Shown: piece by piece, positions 25,571-34,612 of the stretch
Numbering within the stretch: the first letter of the stretch is position 1
Layout of the letters: every line of letters begins with the position of its first letter
NCBI GenBank assembly: GCA_965230795.1
Contig: OZ246020.1
Location: forward strand, 3,534,001-3,598,000
Source: PZPK01 sp965230795
GTDB taxonomy: Bacteria; Pseudomonadota; Gammaproteobacteria; Pseudomonadales; Oleiphilaceae
Length of the DNA: 64,000 bases
Reading direction: 5' to 3'
Program-made: the position numbers and the translations under genes
Notes under the pieces: generated by a model
Told to the model about the DNA's origin: nothing
The model's database searches: none
Seen by the model: only the letters and a program-made list of their open reading frames with translations

Positions 25571-25711
25571 ATCATCCTCTTTGCTCACAGCGCACCCTAC
25601 AATCAGCCAGCGTTTACCAGCACATTCGCCCATGCCGCATGGCGTTACTGGTCAACAATGTCTCTCTTGTCCGGAGAGCACGGCCACTCAACAAAAATAA
25701 GAGGAATACCC

Positions 25712-26548
25712 ATGAAAAACATCACCAGTGCCTTGCTGGCACTCTTCCTACTCAGCGCATTTTCCAGTGCCTATGCCAAGCAATATGATCTTGTTCTGGT
25801 CCATGGCCTCGCCAATAAGCACAAATGGAGCAGCAGTTTCCTGACGGAACTTGCGAATACCTGGGGCTCAGGAAATGTCTACGTAATCTATACCAACACT
25901 TCGACCAACATTTCCACCAAAAGCTATAACGGTCGAACCGTCACGTTTATCGGAAAAAACGACTATAAGGCGGGAAAAGACTATATCCAGAAACAGGCGC
26001 AGAACATGGACGCCAAGATCAACATTCTGAAAAGCCAGTATGGCCTGTCCAACAGGTTCAATATCATCGCGCATAGCATGGGGGGACTGGTTTCCCGCTA
26101 CTACGCCTACTATCGTCCCAATACGGTCGCAGGAATTGTCACCCTGGGTACACCCAACCACGGTTCTCCGCTGGCGGACAATTTTAACTGGCTCGCCAAC
26201 TACTTCCTTGATGCCAAAGATGCCACCGATCACCTGCGCCCCTCCTATCTCAAGAATACTTTCAACCCACAGTACCCGGCAGGCAGCGCACCTCTTTACG
26301 CCGGCGGCCGCATCTACACCATTCGTGGCGATTGCGATGGTTATGATTGCTGGGGCTGGGGCGGCGAACTGGCTGTCGGCTGGGACTGGATGACCATCTT
26401 CCACTGGACGGACAGCGATGGTCTGGTGCCCAAGAACAATGTCAAAATCTCAGGCGCTATTCATCTGGCGGATTTCTGGAGTTATGACCACGAGGATCTG
26501 GTGCAGAAATCGTCGGTTGCACGCAAAGCTGCGTCGGTGTTGAGATAG
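25712..26548 (+). CDS. Secreted family I triacylglycerol lipase
   Basis: A signal peptide (LLALFLLSAFSSAYA) leads into an alpha/beta hydrolase: oxyanion LVLVHGLANKHKW, nucleophile elbow AHSMGGLVSRYYAYY, acidic residue in DSDGLVPKNN and histidine in YDHEDLV. This is the pattern of bacterial family I true lipases. Ribosome-binding site GAGGA precedes the ATG at 25712; an upstream in-frame ATG would hide the signal peptide. No lipase-specific foldase gene is adjacent. A cysteine pair in GDCDGYDCWG could form a disulfide. Confidence 0.85.
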   Translation: MKNITSALLALFLLSAFSSAYAKQYDLVLVHGLANKHKWSSSFLTELANTWGSGNVYVIYTNTSTNISTKSYNGRTVTFIGKNDYKAGKDYIQKQAQNMDAKINILKSQYGLSNRFNIIAHSMGGLVSRYYAYYRPNTVAGIVTLGTPNHGSPLADNFNWLANYFLDAKDATDHLRPSYLKNTFNPQYPAGSAPLYAGGRIYTIRGDCDGYDCWGWGGELAVGWDWMTIFHWTDSDGLVPKNNVKISGAIHLADFWSYDHEDLVQKSSVARKAASVLR

Positions 26549-26561
26549 ATAAGGCGATACT

Positions 26562-26616
26562 GGTCATGATACAGGCGTCCCGAACCGCGTAGGTTTCGGA
26601 CCCTGGATCATGCACC
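26562..26616. terminator. Long hairpin between convergent genes
   Basis: Two arms of about 25 bp (from GGTCATGATACAGG to CCTGGATCATGCACC) pair with a 5-base loop around 26587-26591, with a few mismatches. It sits between the lipase and the convergent hybrid kinase and may stop transcription from both sides. There is no T-run, so a repeat element is the alternative. Confidence 0.45.
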
Positions 26617-26633
26617 GCTACATTGGAAATCTA

Positions 26634-28382
26634 TCAGGAACCCAAAGACAGGTATTGCTTGACGATTTTTCCTATCTGATCGGCTTCCAGAGGCTTGGTT
26701 AAGTAATCATTCATGCCCGCATCAAAACAGCGTTCCCGATCTCCGTCCATCGCATTGGCTGTCAGTGCAACAATGGGCACCCCTTGATGGGACCTGCCGC
26801 CTCTTCCCTTGCGAATGGCCAGGGACGCGTCATAGCCATCCATTACCGGCATCTGGCAATCCATCAGGATCAGTCGATATGGCTTACGTCTGTCTCTTTC
26901 GGACAGTTTACCCAAGGCATCCTGGCCATCTTCCGCCACGTCTGCCGAAACTCCATGCAGCTTCAGTAACTCAATGGCCACCAACTGATTCACCTTATTG
27001 TCCTCAACCAGCAACACCTCGCAGGAAGAGGAACATGCAGCCACCTTTTCGTCGTTTATCGCTTCACTTCTGTCGTTACCGGTCTCTAAATTCACAGTTT
27101 CAAACTGTTTCCCGCTTTCCCGAACCTCGCCGAGTTCTTCAGATTCCGCTGCTCTCAAGGGTAATGTGACGGTAAAACAGGTCCCCTTTCCCGGCTCACT
27201 TTCGGCATGCACCCGCCCGCCCATCAGATGGCATAACTGTTTAACAATAGCCAAACCCAATCCTGTACCACCAAACCGTCGCGTGGTACTCGGATCCACC
27301 TGGGTAAAGGCATTGAAGAGTTCGTCCAGCTTATCCATATCAATACCGATGCCGGTATCACGGATCTCGCAAACCAGTCGCACACTACCATCGTCCGGAT
27401 TCACACCCGGCTTCATACAGGCTTCGATGCGAACCGAACCGGACTCGGTAAATTTCAGCGCATTGCCCACGATATTGACCAGAATCTGTCGAATTCGATT
27501 GGGATCACCGCAGCAATGGCGCTCTGCCATATCGGACAGTTTCAACTCCAGACTGAGACCTTTCTGTTCAGCGAGCGGCAGCAACGAAGCATGAATGGAT
27601 TCCAGCAGTTCGGGCAAATCAAAAGCACTCTCTTCCAATTCAAGCTTGCCGGCTTCGACCTTGGACAAGTCCAGAATATCGTTGATCAGACTCAGTAATG
27701 CCTTTCCGCTGTCGCGCGCCACCGCAACCTGTTCCTGCTGACCTTTATCCAGATCCGAATGGGACAGGGTCTCCAACAGGCCCAGCACACCATTCATGGG
27801 AGTACGAATTTCATGGCTCATATTGGCCAGAAACTCATCCTTCACCCGGACTGCCTGCTCTGCTTGATCCTTGGCCTTCTGCAATGCTCGCCTTGCTCTC
27901 TCCCGCCCGATTTCATTACCGATCCACTGAGCAAACAACTGGATAATCTCATGATCATAGGCGCTGAAGGCTTCGTCACGGGGATCGGGACTGGAGAAGT
28001 TCAAGGTACCAAAGCGCTTATCATCTACCATGATTGGCGAACCGATATAGCTTTCCAGACCAAAGCTCTGATAACAGGGATGGGAGCTGATCTCACTCTC
28101 CCCTGCATGACTAAAGGAGGTTGGCGCATTCGCATTGAGCGTATGGACACAATAGGTTTTGCCGAGTTCAAAGTGCTGACCCGGTTTTACTGCATCATCA
28201 GGGGTAAAGGCGTAGCGCACTTCGTAATCATCGCCCCGAATACGGCTAACCAGAGCCAGAGGCAAGGCGAAGGTTTGAACACCCAGTCGCAATATCTGAT
28301 CGATCTTGGCATCCAGACTCAGATGCGCATCCGATGTAATAGCGTGCAGATCTCTGAGAGTCTCAAAGGCGGCCTTTTGCAT
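26634..28382 (-). CDS. GAF-domain hybrid histidine kinase/response regulator
   Basis: The 582-residue cytoplasmic protein is ordered GAF (about 10-160), HisKA with phospho-acceptor H190 in NMSHEIRTPMNGVLG, HATPase (DTGIGI at 342-347, GGTGLGLAIV at 371-380) and a C-terminal receiver with D508 in LILMDCQMPVMDG. There is no membrane segment or separate HPt domain. The GAF domain is the likely sensor; its ligand is unknown. No output regulator is adjacent. Confidence 0.9.
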   Translation of the reverse strand: MQKAAFETLRDLHAITSDAHLSLDAKIDQILRLGVQTFALPLALVSRIRGDDYEVRYAFTPDDAVKPGQHFELGKTYCVHTLNANAPTSFSHAGESEISSHPCYQSFGLESYIGSPIMVDDKRFGTLNFSSPDPRDEAFSAYDHEIIQLFAQWIGNEIGRERARRALQKAKDQAEQAVRVKDEFLANMSHEIRTPMNGVLGLLETLSHSDLDKGQQEQVAVARDSGKALLSLINDILDLSKVEAGKLELEESAFDLPELLESIHASLLPLAEQKGLSLELKLSDMAERHCCGDPNRIRQILVNIVGNALKFTESGSVRIEACMKPGVNPDDGSVRLVCEIRDTGIGIDMDKLDELFNAFTQVDPSTTRRFGGTGLGLAIVKQLCHLMGGRVHAESEPGKGTCFTVTLPLRAAESEELGEVRESGKQFETVNLETGNDRSEAINDEKVAACSSSCEVLLVEDNKVNQLVAIELLKLHGVSADVAEDGQDALGKLSERDRRKPYRLILMDCQMPVMDGYDASLAIRKGRGGRSHQGVPIVALTANAMDGDRERCFDAGMNDYLTKPLEADQIGKIVKQYLSLGS

Positions 28383-28595
28383 AGCATGGTCTCAGACAGG
28401 TAAAAAAATCAGCAGACTTCTACAATACAAACGCAGTCCGCTGACAGGCAAACAGGTTTGAGTAGCAAGTATAGACCCAAGGATAGTAAATGCGGCGGAC
28501 TGTTTGTTGCGTGGCAGAGGTGTGAAAGCTTTTCCTTGTCTGTCGAGGCTGTTAATCTGCGTTTCCCCCTCATCTCTGCGGAAAACAATAAAGCT

Positions 28596-29147
28596 ATGAG
28601 CGCTTATCTAACGACACTGAATCATCAAATCCAGAAAGGTGTGAAATCCTGGGTTAACCGTATTACCGAATCTCCTGAACAACGCAGCGGACTGAAGGCG
28701 CTGCAGGTGGGAGCCGCTCTCAGGCTCGTCACCCGATTTGTGGGACAAGCCATTCCCTTTGCGACGCGTAACGGCTTTGAGGTGATCGACTTTCGTCCCG
28801 GCTACGTCAAGGCCCGCATCCCCTTGAAGCCCAACAAGAATCACTTCAATGCCATGTATGCAGGAGCGCTATTTACGGTAGCGGAACTGCCCGGGGGAAT
28901 TATCTCGATTTTCAGCTTCGACGATCGTTTTTACCCGGTGCTGAAAGACTTGAAAATGGATTTTATCCGCATGGCAAAAACCGATGTGACGGTGGAATTT
29001 GAACTCAGGCCGGAAGAAATTTCCCGCATCGAGAAAACCTGCGAGAAAGAAGGAAAATGCCATTTTGTACTGCAAGGCCAGGTAAAAGACGCTGATGCCG
29101 TTGTGGTCGCCACCAGCTTTGCGAACTATCAGGTGCGTCAAAAATAG
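28596..29147 (+). CDS. DUF4442 hotdog-fold thioesterase-like protein
   Basis: The protein of about 183 residues has the hotdog pattern GFEVIDFRPGYVKARIPLKPN, then NHFNAMYAGALFTVAELPGG, seen in DUF4442/PaaI-like thioesterases. It may hydrolyse acyl-CoA. I use the ATG at 28596 where similarity begins; the frame extends 46 codons upstream with no recognisable content. It is convergent with the acyl-CoA ligase gene, six bp apart, suggesting a shared fatty-acid theme. Confidence 0.72.
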   Translation: MSAYLTTLNHQIQKGVKSWVNRITESPEQRSGLKALQVGAALRLVTRFVGQAIPFATRNGFEVIDFRPGYVKARIPLKPNKNHFNAMYAGALFTVAELPGGIISIFSFDDRFYPVLKDLKMDFIRMAKTDVTVEFELRPEEISRIEKTCEKEGKCHFVLQGQVKDADAVVVATSFANYQVRQK

Positions 29148-29153
29148 GCTGAC

Positions 29154-30785
29154 TTAGGTCAGCAGGTAGTTCTGGTATTCCTCTCTAAGCCCTACCTTTT
29201 GCAGTTTGCCTGTCGCCGTGTGCGGCAGGCTATCCACAAAGACCACCGCATCGGGTAACCACCAACTCGCTACCTTGTCTTTCAGAAACGCCAGAACATC
29301 GTCCGCTTCGGGCGCACAGCCGGCTTTCGGTATTGCCAGCAGTAAGGGACGCTCTCCCCACTTTTCGTGCGCAACACCAATCACGCAGCATTCCTCAAGC
29401 TCGGGATGGCCAACCGCCGCATTCTCCAGATCAATGGAAGAAATCCACTCACCACCGGACTTGATGACATCTTTGGAACGGTCCACCAGGGTCAGGTAAT
29501 TATCCGGATCGATGGTGGCCACATCCCCGGTGTCGAACCAGCCATCAATGAAGCTGCTGCGATCATCATTCAGGTAGTAGCCTCCCGCTATCCAGGGACC
29601 GCGTACCAGCAAATGACCAAAAGCCTTGCCATCATGGGGCAGAGCTTCGCCATGCTCGTCGACAATTTTCATCTCCACGCCGTACACCGGTCGGCCCTGC
29701 TTGAGCTGCAACTGGTAGCGCGCTTCGGCAGGCATTGTTGCCATGGCCGGCGTCCAGGCGTTGACGGTTCCGATGGGCGACATTTCTGTCATACCCCAGG
29801 CGTGGATCAGGAAGGCATCATGATCCTGATCAAAACGTTCGATCATTGAACGCGGTGCGGCGGAGCCACCCACGACAACATTCTTGACGGACTCCAGCTT
29901 TTCGCCAATTTCATCCATATGATTCAACAACATCAACCAGACCGTCGGTACACCCAACAGCAGATCCGGTTTTTCCGCCGCAATCATCTCCCATAGCGAG
30001 GCGCCATCCATACCGGGCCCTGGGAACACCATCTTGGCCCCAACCATGGCGCAGGAAAAAGGCGTACCCCAGGCATTTACATGAAACATGGGTACGACGG
30101 GCAGCACGCAGGAGCCACCGTTAATGCCCAGCGCATCTGCAGCAATACTGGCCATGCCATGAATCACCGTTGAGCGATGGCTGTACATGACACCTTTGGG
30201 ATTGCCGGTGGTACCAGAGGTGTAACAGAGATAGGCACCCTGACGTTCATCCAGCTCCGGCCATTCGTAATCCGCTTCTTCATCTTCTATCAGCGCCTCA
30301 TAGCACAACACATTTTTCAGTGTCGTTTCCGGCATATTGGCTTCGTCAGCGAGAATGACAAATTGCTCGATGTGACTGATCTGATCCTGTATTGCTTCAA
30401 GCAATGGAACGAAGGTCAGATCGACAAAAATCCAGCGATCCTTGGCATGATTGATGATATACACCAACTGTTCCGGGAACAGGCGCGGGTTGATGGTATG
30501 CAGAACGGCGCCCATACCGGCAACGCCAAAATAGAGTTCAAAGTGACGATAGTTATTCCAGGCCAGAGTTGCCAGTCGATCAGACTTGGCAATGCCCCGC
30601 TTTTCCAGCACACGCGCCACTTTGCGAGCGCGTTCTGCGGCATCGGCAAGCGAACAGCGATGGATCGGCCCATCGGCTCCAGGCTCACATCGACGACTGA
30701 TAATTTCTGTTTGCGGGTGGGTGGATTCTGCGTGACGAAGAATGCTGGAGACCAGAAGAGGTTGCTCCATCATATTGCTTTGCAT
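29154..30785 (-). CDS. Medium/long-chain acyl-CoA ligase, AlkK-like
   Basis: This enzyme activates carboxylic acids with ATP and CoA. The 543-residue sequence has the P-loop LCYTSGTTGNPKGVMYSH, the central FHVNAWGTPF, the hinge region GWFDTGDVATIDPDNYL with DRSKDVIKSGGEW, and the C-terminal catalytic lysine in TATGKLQK. The VNAWG variant and overall length fit AlkK-type medium-chain ligases. It lies downstream of the esterase and monooxygenase on the same strand but is separated by a terminator-like hairpin and its own palindrome, so it may have its own promoter. Confidence 0.85.
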   Translation of the reverse strand: MQSNMMEQPLLVSSILRHAESTHPQTEIISRRCEPGADGPIHRCSLADAAERARKVARVLEKRGIAKSDRLATLAWNNYRHFELYFGVAGMGAVLHTINPRLFPEQLVYIINHAKDRWIFVDLTFVPLLEAIQDQISHIEQFVILADEANMPETTLKNVLCYEALIEDEEADYEWPELDERQGAYLCYTSGTTGNPKGVMYSHRSTVIHGMASIAADALGINGGSCVLPVVPMFHVNAWGTPFSCAMVGAKMVFPGPGMDGASLWEMIAAEKPDLLLGVPTVWLMLLNHMDEIGEKLESVKNVVVGGSAAPRSMIERFDQDHDAFLIHAWGMTEMSPIGTVNAWTPAMATMPAEARYQLQLKQGRPVYGVEMKIVDEHGEALPHDGKAFGHLLVRGPWIAGGYYLNDDRSSFIDGWFDTGDVATIDPDNYLTLVDRSKDVIKSGGEWISSIDLENAAVGHPELEECCVIGVAHEKWGERPLLLAIPKAGCAPEADDVLAFLKDKVASWWLPDAVVFVDSLPHTATGKLQKVGLREEYQNYLLT

Positions 30786-30845
30786 GAGAGGTTTCCTGTT
30801 GTCGCTGGCGTCTTGTTGTTATCGCGTGGCCTGCATAAATCAGAG

Positions 30846-30859
30846 CACTCAATTGAGTG
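30846..30859. promoter_or_regulatory. Perfect 14-bp palindrome upstream of the acyl-CoA ligase
   Basis: CACTCAATTGAGTG is fully symmetrical and lies about 60 bp upstream of the ligase start. It has the size of a dimer operator. No matching regulator is identified. Confidence 0.4.
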
Positions 30860-30930
30860 TAGATGCTGGAGACGAATTATGCCGGATCCTGTTGCCTCAG
30901 GATATTAAAAAGTAGAAAGGGGAACATAGA

Positions 30931-30961
30931 AACATGGAGAGAAACGCCCTCTCTCCATGTT
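30931..30961 (-). terminator. Hairpin downstream of the esterase gene
   Basis: The arms AACATGGAGAG and CTCTCCATGTT enclose a short loop. The hairpin lies 25 bp past the esterase stop codon, in the direction of transcription. It is followed by only a moderately T-rich stretch, so termination may be partial. Confidence 0.5.
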
Positions 30962-30985
30962 GATTACAGACAGATCCAAAAAACA

Positions 30986-31810
30986 CTAGGCCGCCTGAGC
31001 CGGAGATACAGCCGTTTCGTGCTCCTCCAGCCACTGATCCAGCGTGCTCACAATTTTCTCGAAAGCGTGGCCGCCTATGGTCCAGTGGCACACGCCCGGA
31101 AACTCAACCAGCCTGGCGCGCCCCTCATACATGGCTGCCAGTTTGCGCTGAACACCAATGGTGGTGATACGATCATCCTGTCCGGACAGCATCAGAACCG
31201 GACACTGAATCGCTGTCGTATCGAGGCGAGTTGCCGGCTTGCGAAACAGAAACCACATGCCCAGCTGAAATGACGCCAGACCCGATTCATAGGTCGAGAG
31301 CCGAAAGATCTCGTTCTGCACCTCGGCAGATTGGGTATTGGCAATACCGTAGCGGATGTTTTCAAGACGCAATTCGGTAAGTTTTTTCCACATGGGAAAC
31401 TTGAAGAGATTATGTCCGAAGGTGCGAACAACTGACCAGGACCAGGCATTGATACCGGCCGGCGGAGCGGAGGAGATCAACACCAGCTTTTCCAGATCAG
31501 TGGATTGCGCAACCAGCTGGGAGATCAGCGCCCCCATGGAGTGACCGATCAGAATAGGCGCGCGATCCAGTGAAGCGATGACATCCTTGATGGCGGCCAC
31601 ATAGGTGCCCATACCACTCTTCTTCAGGCCGGACTGCTCGACCATGCCCATTTCCCTCAGGGGTTTATGAAACGGCAAGGCCGGCGTATGAACTTCATGG
31701 CCTTTACGCTCAAAGTGATGCCGCAAGTCCGTCAAGGCTTCGGGAGTGCTCCACATGCCGTGAACGATCACCACGGGCGCAAGGTCCTGTCGTTGTGTTT
31801 GTGCTGTCAT
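30986..31810 (-). CDS. Alpha/beta hydrolase, probable esterase acting after the monooxygenase
   Basis: The 274-residue protein has HGMWSTPEAL as the oxyanion region, the nucleophile elbow GHSMGALISQL, an acid in SGQDDRI and a histidine in VCHWTIGGHAFE. Its start overlaps the monooxygenase stop by four bases (ATGA), showing translational coupling. Baeyer-Villiger enzymes turn ketones into esters or lactones, and a hydrolase next to one usually cleaves that product; this assignment is inferred from context. Confidence 0.8.
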   Translation of the reverse strand: MTAQTQRQDLAPVVIVHGMWSTPEALTDLRHHFERKGHEVHTPALPFHKPLREMGMVEQSGLKKSGMGTYVAAIKDVIASLDRAPILIGHSMGALISQLVAQSTDLEKLVLISSAPPAGINAWSWSVVRTFGHNLFKFPMWKKLTELRLENIRYGIANTQSAEVQNEIFRLSTYESGLASFQLGMWFLFRKPATRLDTTAIQCPVLMLSGQDDRITTIGVQRKLAAMYEGRARLVEFPGVCHWTIGGHAFEKIVSTLDQWLEEHETAVSPAQAA

Positions 31811-33312
31811 GATGCCTGCCCCGCTGCCTGTTGATGAAATTCTGCCAAAGGTTTCGGATCATCAAAGCTCAAGACCTGATCGTCTAACTGGCTGTGTTTG
31901 ATAGCAAAAATATCCTTGAAATACAGATCCTTGTTGCGCCAGGGGAAAGACGCACCCTGCTTGGGAATACGGTCAGCGGCCCGCATCACGTAAGTGGATT
32001 TCAGATCCACGATAATTTCCTGATCTATCGCGTCACGCAAATGCGGATAGACGATCTTGTGGCCTTCCCGCTGCATGTAATCCAGCAAGCGCGCCACATA
32101 GTCATAGGTAAGCTCAGCCTTGAGGGTCCAGGGGGCATTGGTATACCCAAAGATTGTCACCATATTGGGCATCTGGCTGAACATCATCCCCTTGTAATTG
32201 GTCAGGTGGCTGGGCTCCACTCTGGCACCGTCCACCGATAGCTCCATGCCGCCCCAGAACTGCACATCCAGCCCGGTTGCCGGCACGATAATATCGGCCT
32301 CAAGCTCTTCACCCGATTTGAGTCGAATTCCGCTTTTGGTAAAGCAGTCGATTTCATCCGTCACCACAGATGCCTGCTTATCACGAATCGCCTGAAACAG
32401 ATCCTCATTGGGCACCATACACATGCGCTGATCCCAGGGTTTGTAGCGGGGATTGAAATGCACATCGACATCGGCGGAGCCCTTCAGTGCCTTGTCATTC
32501 TGATTTCGAATGAACTTGCGTACCGCATTGGGAAAACGCCGCGACAGGATAAAGATCATCTGCTGCAGGAAAATGTACTTGGCCCGCATAATGCGGTTAG
32601 TGAGACCTGCAGGCAGAAATTTCGAAATAAAGCCATACAAACCATCTTTGGATGGAACCGAGGCAATATAAGTGGGCGAACGCTGTAACATGGTCACGTG
32701 GGCCGCTTTCTTGGCCATGGCCGGAACAACCGTCACCGCCGTAGCGCCGCTACCGATGACCACGACACGCTTGTCGGCATACTCCAGATCCTCTGGCCAG
32801 TGCTGCGGATGCGCAACGGTTCCCTGGTAATCTTCCATGCCTTTAAATTCCGGCACGTAGCCTTTTTCATAGTTGTAATAACCCGTGCAGGTCACCAGAA
32901 AACGTGTCTGCACCTGATACGTGGAATCGTCGCCTCGTTGGATGGTGACTTTCCAGCATGCGCTCTCTGAATCCCAACTGGCGGCAACAACCCGCTGTTC
33001 AAAACGAATATGCTGATCAATGCTGTGTTCTTGCACCAGCTCCTTCAGGTAGTTCTTGATCCGTGGTCCAGTGCCGAGAAACTCCTTGTTACGCCAGGGT
33101 TTGAAGGAGAAAGCAAAGGTATACATATCAGAATCGGAACGAATGCCGGGATAGCGGAACAAGTCCCAGGTGCCGCCAATGTCCTTGCGGCTTTCAATGA
33201 TGGCAAAGCGGTCATGGGGCCGCTCGGTTTTCAGGGTGTAGGCCATGCCGACTCCCGAAAGCCCCGCGCCAATGATTAATACGTCGAGTGCGGTGGTGTC
33301 TGTCTGTGTCAT
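31807..33312 (-). CDS. Baeyer-Villiger-type flavin monooxygenase
   Basis: The 501-residue protein has the first FAD motif IIGAGLSGVGMAYTL, the second dinucleotide motif VIGSGATAVTVVPAM and the fingerprint YQGTVAHPQHWP, where tyrosine replaces the first phenylalanine of FxGxxxHxxxWP. Relatives include EthA and long-chain ketone monooxygenases. It inserts oxygen next to a carbonyl using NADPH. It is the first gene of a coupled pair with an esterase, and a divergent AraC regulator faces it across a 184-bp gap. Confidence 0.88.
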   Translation of the reverse strand: MTQTDTTALDVLIIGAGLSGVGMAYTLKTERPHDRFAIIESRKDIGGTWDLFRYPGIRSDSDMYTFAFSFKPWRNKEFLGTGPRIKNYLKELVQEHSIDQHIRFEQRVVAASWDSESACWKVTIQRGDDSTYQVQTRFLVTCTGYYNYEKGYVPEFKGMEDYQGTVAHPQHWPEDLEYADKRVVVIGSGATAVTVVPAMAKKAAHVTMLQRSPTYIASVPSKDGLYGFISKFLPAGLTNRIMRAKYIFLQQMIFILSRRFPNAVRKFIRNQNDKALKGSADVDVHFNPRYKPWDQRMCMVPNEDLFQAIRDKQASVVTDEIDCFTKSGIRLKSGEELEADIIVPATGLDVQFWGGMELSVDGARVEPSHLTNYKGMMFSQMPNMVTIFGYTNAPWTLKAELTYDYVARLLDYMQREGHKIVYPHLRDAIDQEIIVDLKSTYVMRAADRIPKQGASFPWRNKDLYFKDIFAIKHSQLDDQVLSFDDPKPLAEFHQQAAGQAS

Positions 33313-33411
33313 GTGTGTTCTCGTATTCAGTTATCGCTGCGGTAAGACGAAGGTCATCGTCGACCGACGGTCACAGTTTTTGTTATCTCCGCCAATCTAA
33401 CCCAGCAACCC

Positions 33412-33428
33412 TGATCAGAATATGATCA
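33412..33428. promoter_or_regulatory. Paired TGATCA sites between the monooxygenase and its AraC gene
   Basis: TGATCAGAATATGATCA contains two copies of the self-complementary TGATCA, 11 bp apart, one helical turn. It lies in the divergent promoter region and is a candidate operator for the AraC regulator or another dimer. Confidence 0.35.
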
Positions 33429-33496
33429 AACTTGCCAATAATTGATACTTTCGGCCAAAATGGCTGAATCTATCTCTTTTGCGAATCCTCCGTCTC

Positions 33497-34510
33497 ATGC
33501 CTCGACAACGCAAGCATTCCATTCTCAGCCTCATCCCCCTGTTCGAAGTTATGTCGGCCCGAGGTGTTGACCCTGAACCTCTGTTAAACAAACATCATAT
33601 CGACCTGAGCAGTATGTCGGGGACCGCGCTGATTGATGCCAAAGTGGAAGAACGCATCATGCTTGATGCTCTGGAGCTGCTGGACGATCCATGCCTGGGT
33701 ATCAAGGTTGGCAGTCAAAGCACATTCGCCTCGTTCGGTACCTTTGCCCTGCTGGTGATGACGGCCCCCAATTTCAAGGAAGCGGTGAATGAGGCGGTGC
33801 AATTTCAGGCGCTCTCGCTTCTGTTGATGACCTACAGCCTGCATTTCGAGAAGGACTATTTTGAGCTGCGCTACACTTTGCCCGATGCGGATCCCTCACT
33901 CCTGCCCTTTATTGCAGATCGGGATTTCGCCGGTTCGTTTATGTTCATGAAGGAACTGATCGACAATCCACGTCGCTACCTGCTGGCCAGCGGCGTCGCA
34001 CGCCCCAAACCGGATCGGGAGTTACGCGCACTGTACCGGCAAATTGCGGAAATCGATATTGAGTTCGACCAACCCTACAGCTGGTTTCGTCTTCCCGCCA
34101 GCTTGCTCGGCAAACGCCTAAAACACGCCAACGTACTGGCGCATAAACTCTATCGGGTTCAGGCGCAGGAATTGCTACGGCGCTTCTTTCCCGGCAGTGA
34201 CGATACGCTCAGCCAGGTGCGTCAACTCATCGCCGGCTACGACCAGCATTTTCCCACGGCGGCTGACGTTGCAAAACATCTTGGACTCAGCGAACGCACC
34301 TTACGCCGAAAGCTGGATAGCGCAGGTCGGAGCTATCGCGAGTTACTCGACGAGCACCGCCGCAAACGCGCCCTCAATATGCTGATGACAGAAGATCTTC
34401 CAATTTCGCAGATTGCAGAAGCACTCGGTTATGCCGAGTCCGCCAGTTTTGTCCGTGCTTTCAAGCGCTGGACCGGCCTGTCCCCGAAGCACTATGCAAA
34501 GCTAAAATAG
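33497..34510 (+). CDS. AraC family regulator, divergent from the monooxygenase
   Basis: The protein of about 337 residues has an OruR-type N-terminal domain (FASFGTFALLVMTAPNFKEAV) with the family split at residue 20 and a C-terminal AraC domain (GLSERTLRRKLDSAGRSYREL, then LGYAESASFVRAFKRWTGLSP). I prefer the ATG at 33497 over a TTG 18 bases upstream. By position it controls the Baeyer-Villiger/esterase genes, as in other ketone-degradation loci. Confidence 0.8.
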   Translation: MPRQRKHSILSLIPLFEVMSARGVDPEPLLNKHHIDLSSMSGTALIDAKVEERIMLDALELLDDPCLGIKVGSQSTFASFGTFALLVMTAPNFKEAVNEAVQFQALSLLLMTYSLHFEKDYFELRYTLPDADPSLLPFIADRDFAGSFMFMKELIDNPRRYLLASGVARPKPDRELRALYRQIAEIDIEFDQPYSWFRLPASLLGKRLKHANVLAHKLYRVQAQELLRRFFPGSDDTLSQVRQLIAGYDQHFPTAADVAKHLGLSERTLRRKLDSAGRSYRELLDEHRRKRALNMLMTEDLPISQIAEALGYAESASFVRAFKRWTGLSPKHYAKLK

Positions 34511-34612
34511 ATCACCCCTTTCGCACCAAGTCTGGGTGCCAGCTTTGTAATCCTATATAATAAGTAGAGTGTTGCTATCTGGAGAACTGACGTTTCACAC
34601 GGAGAAGAAAAG

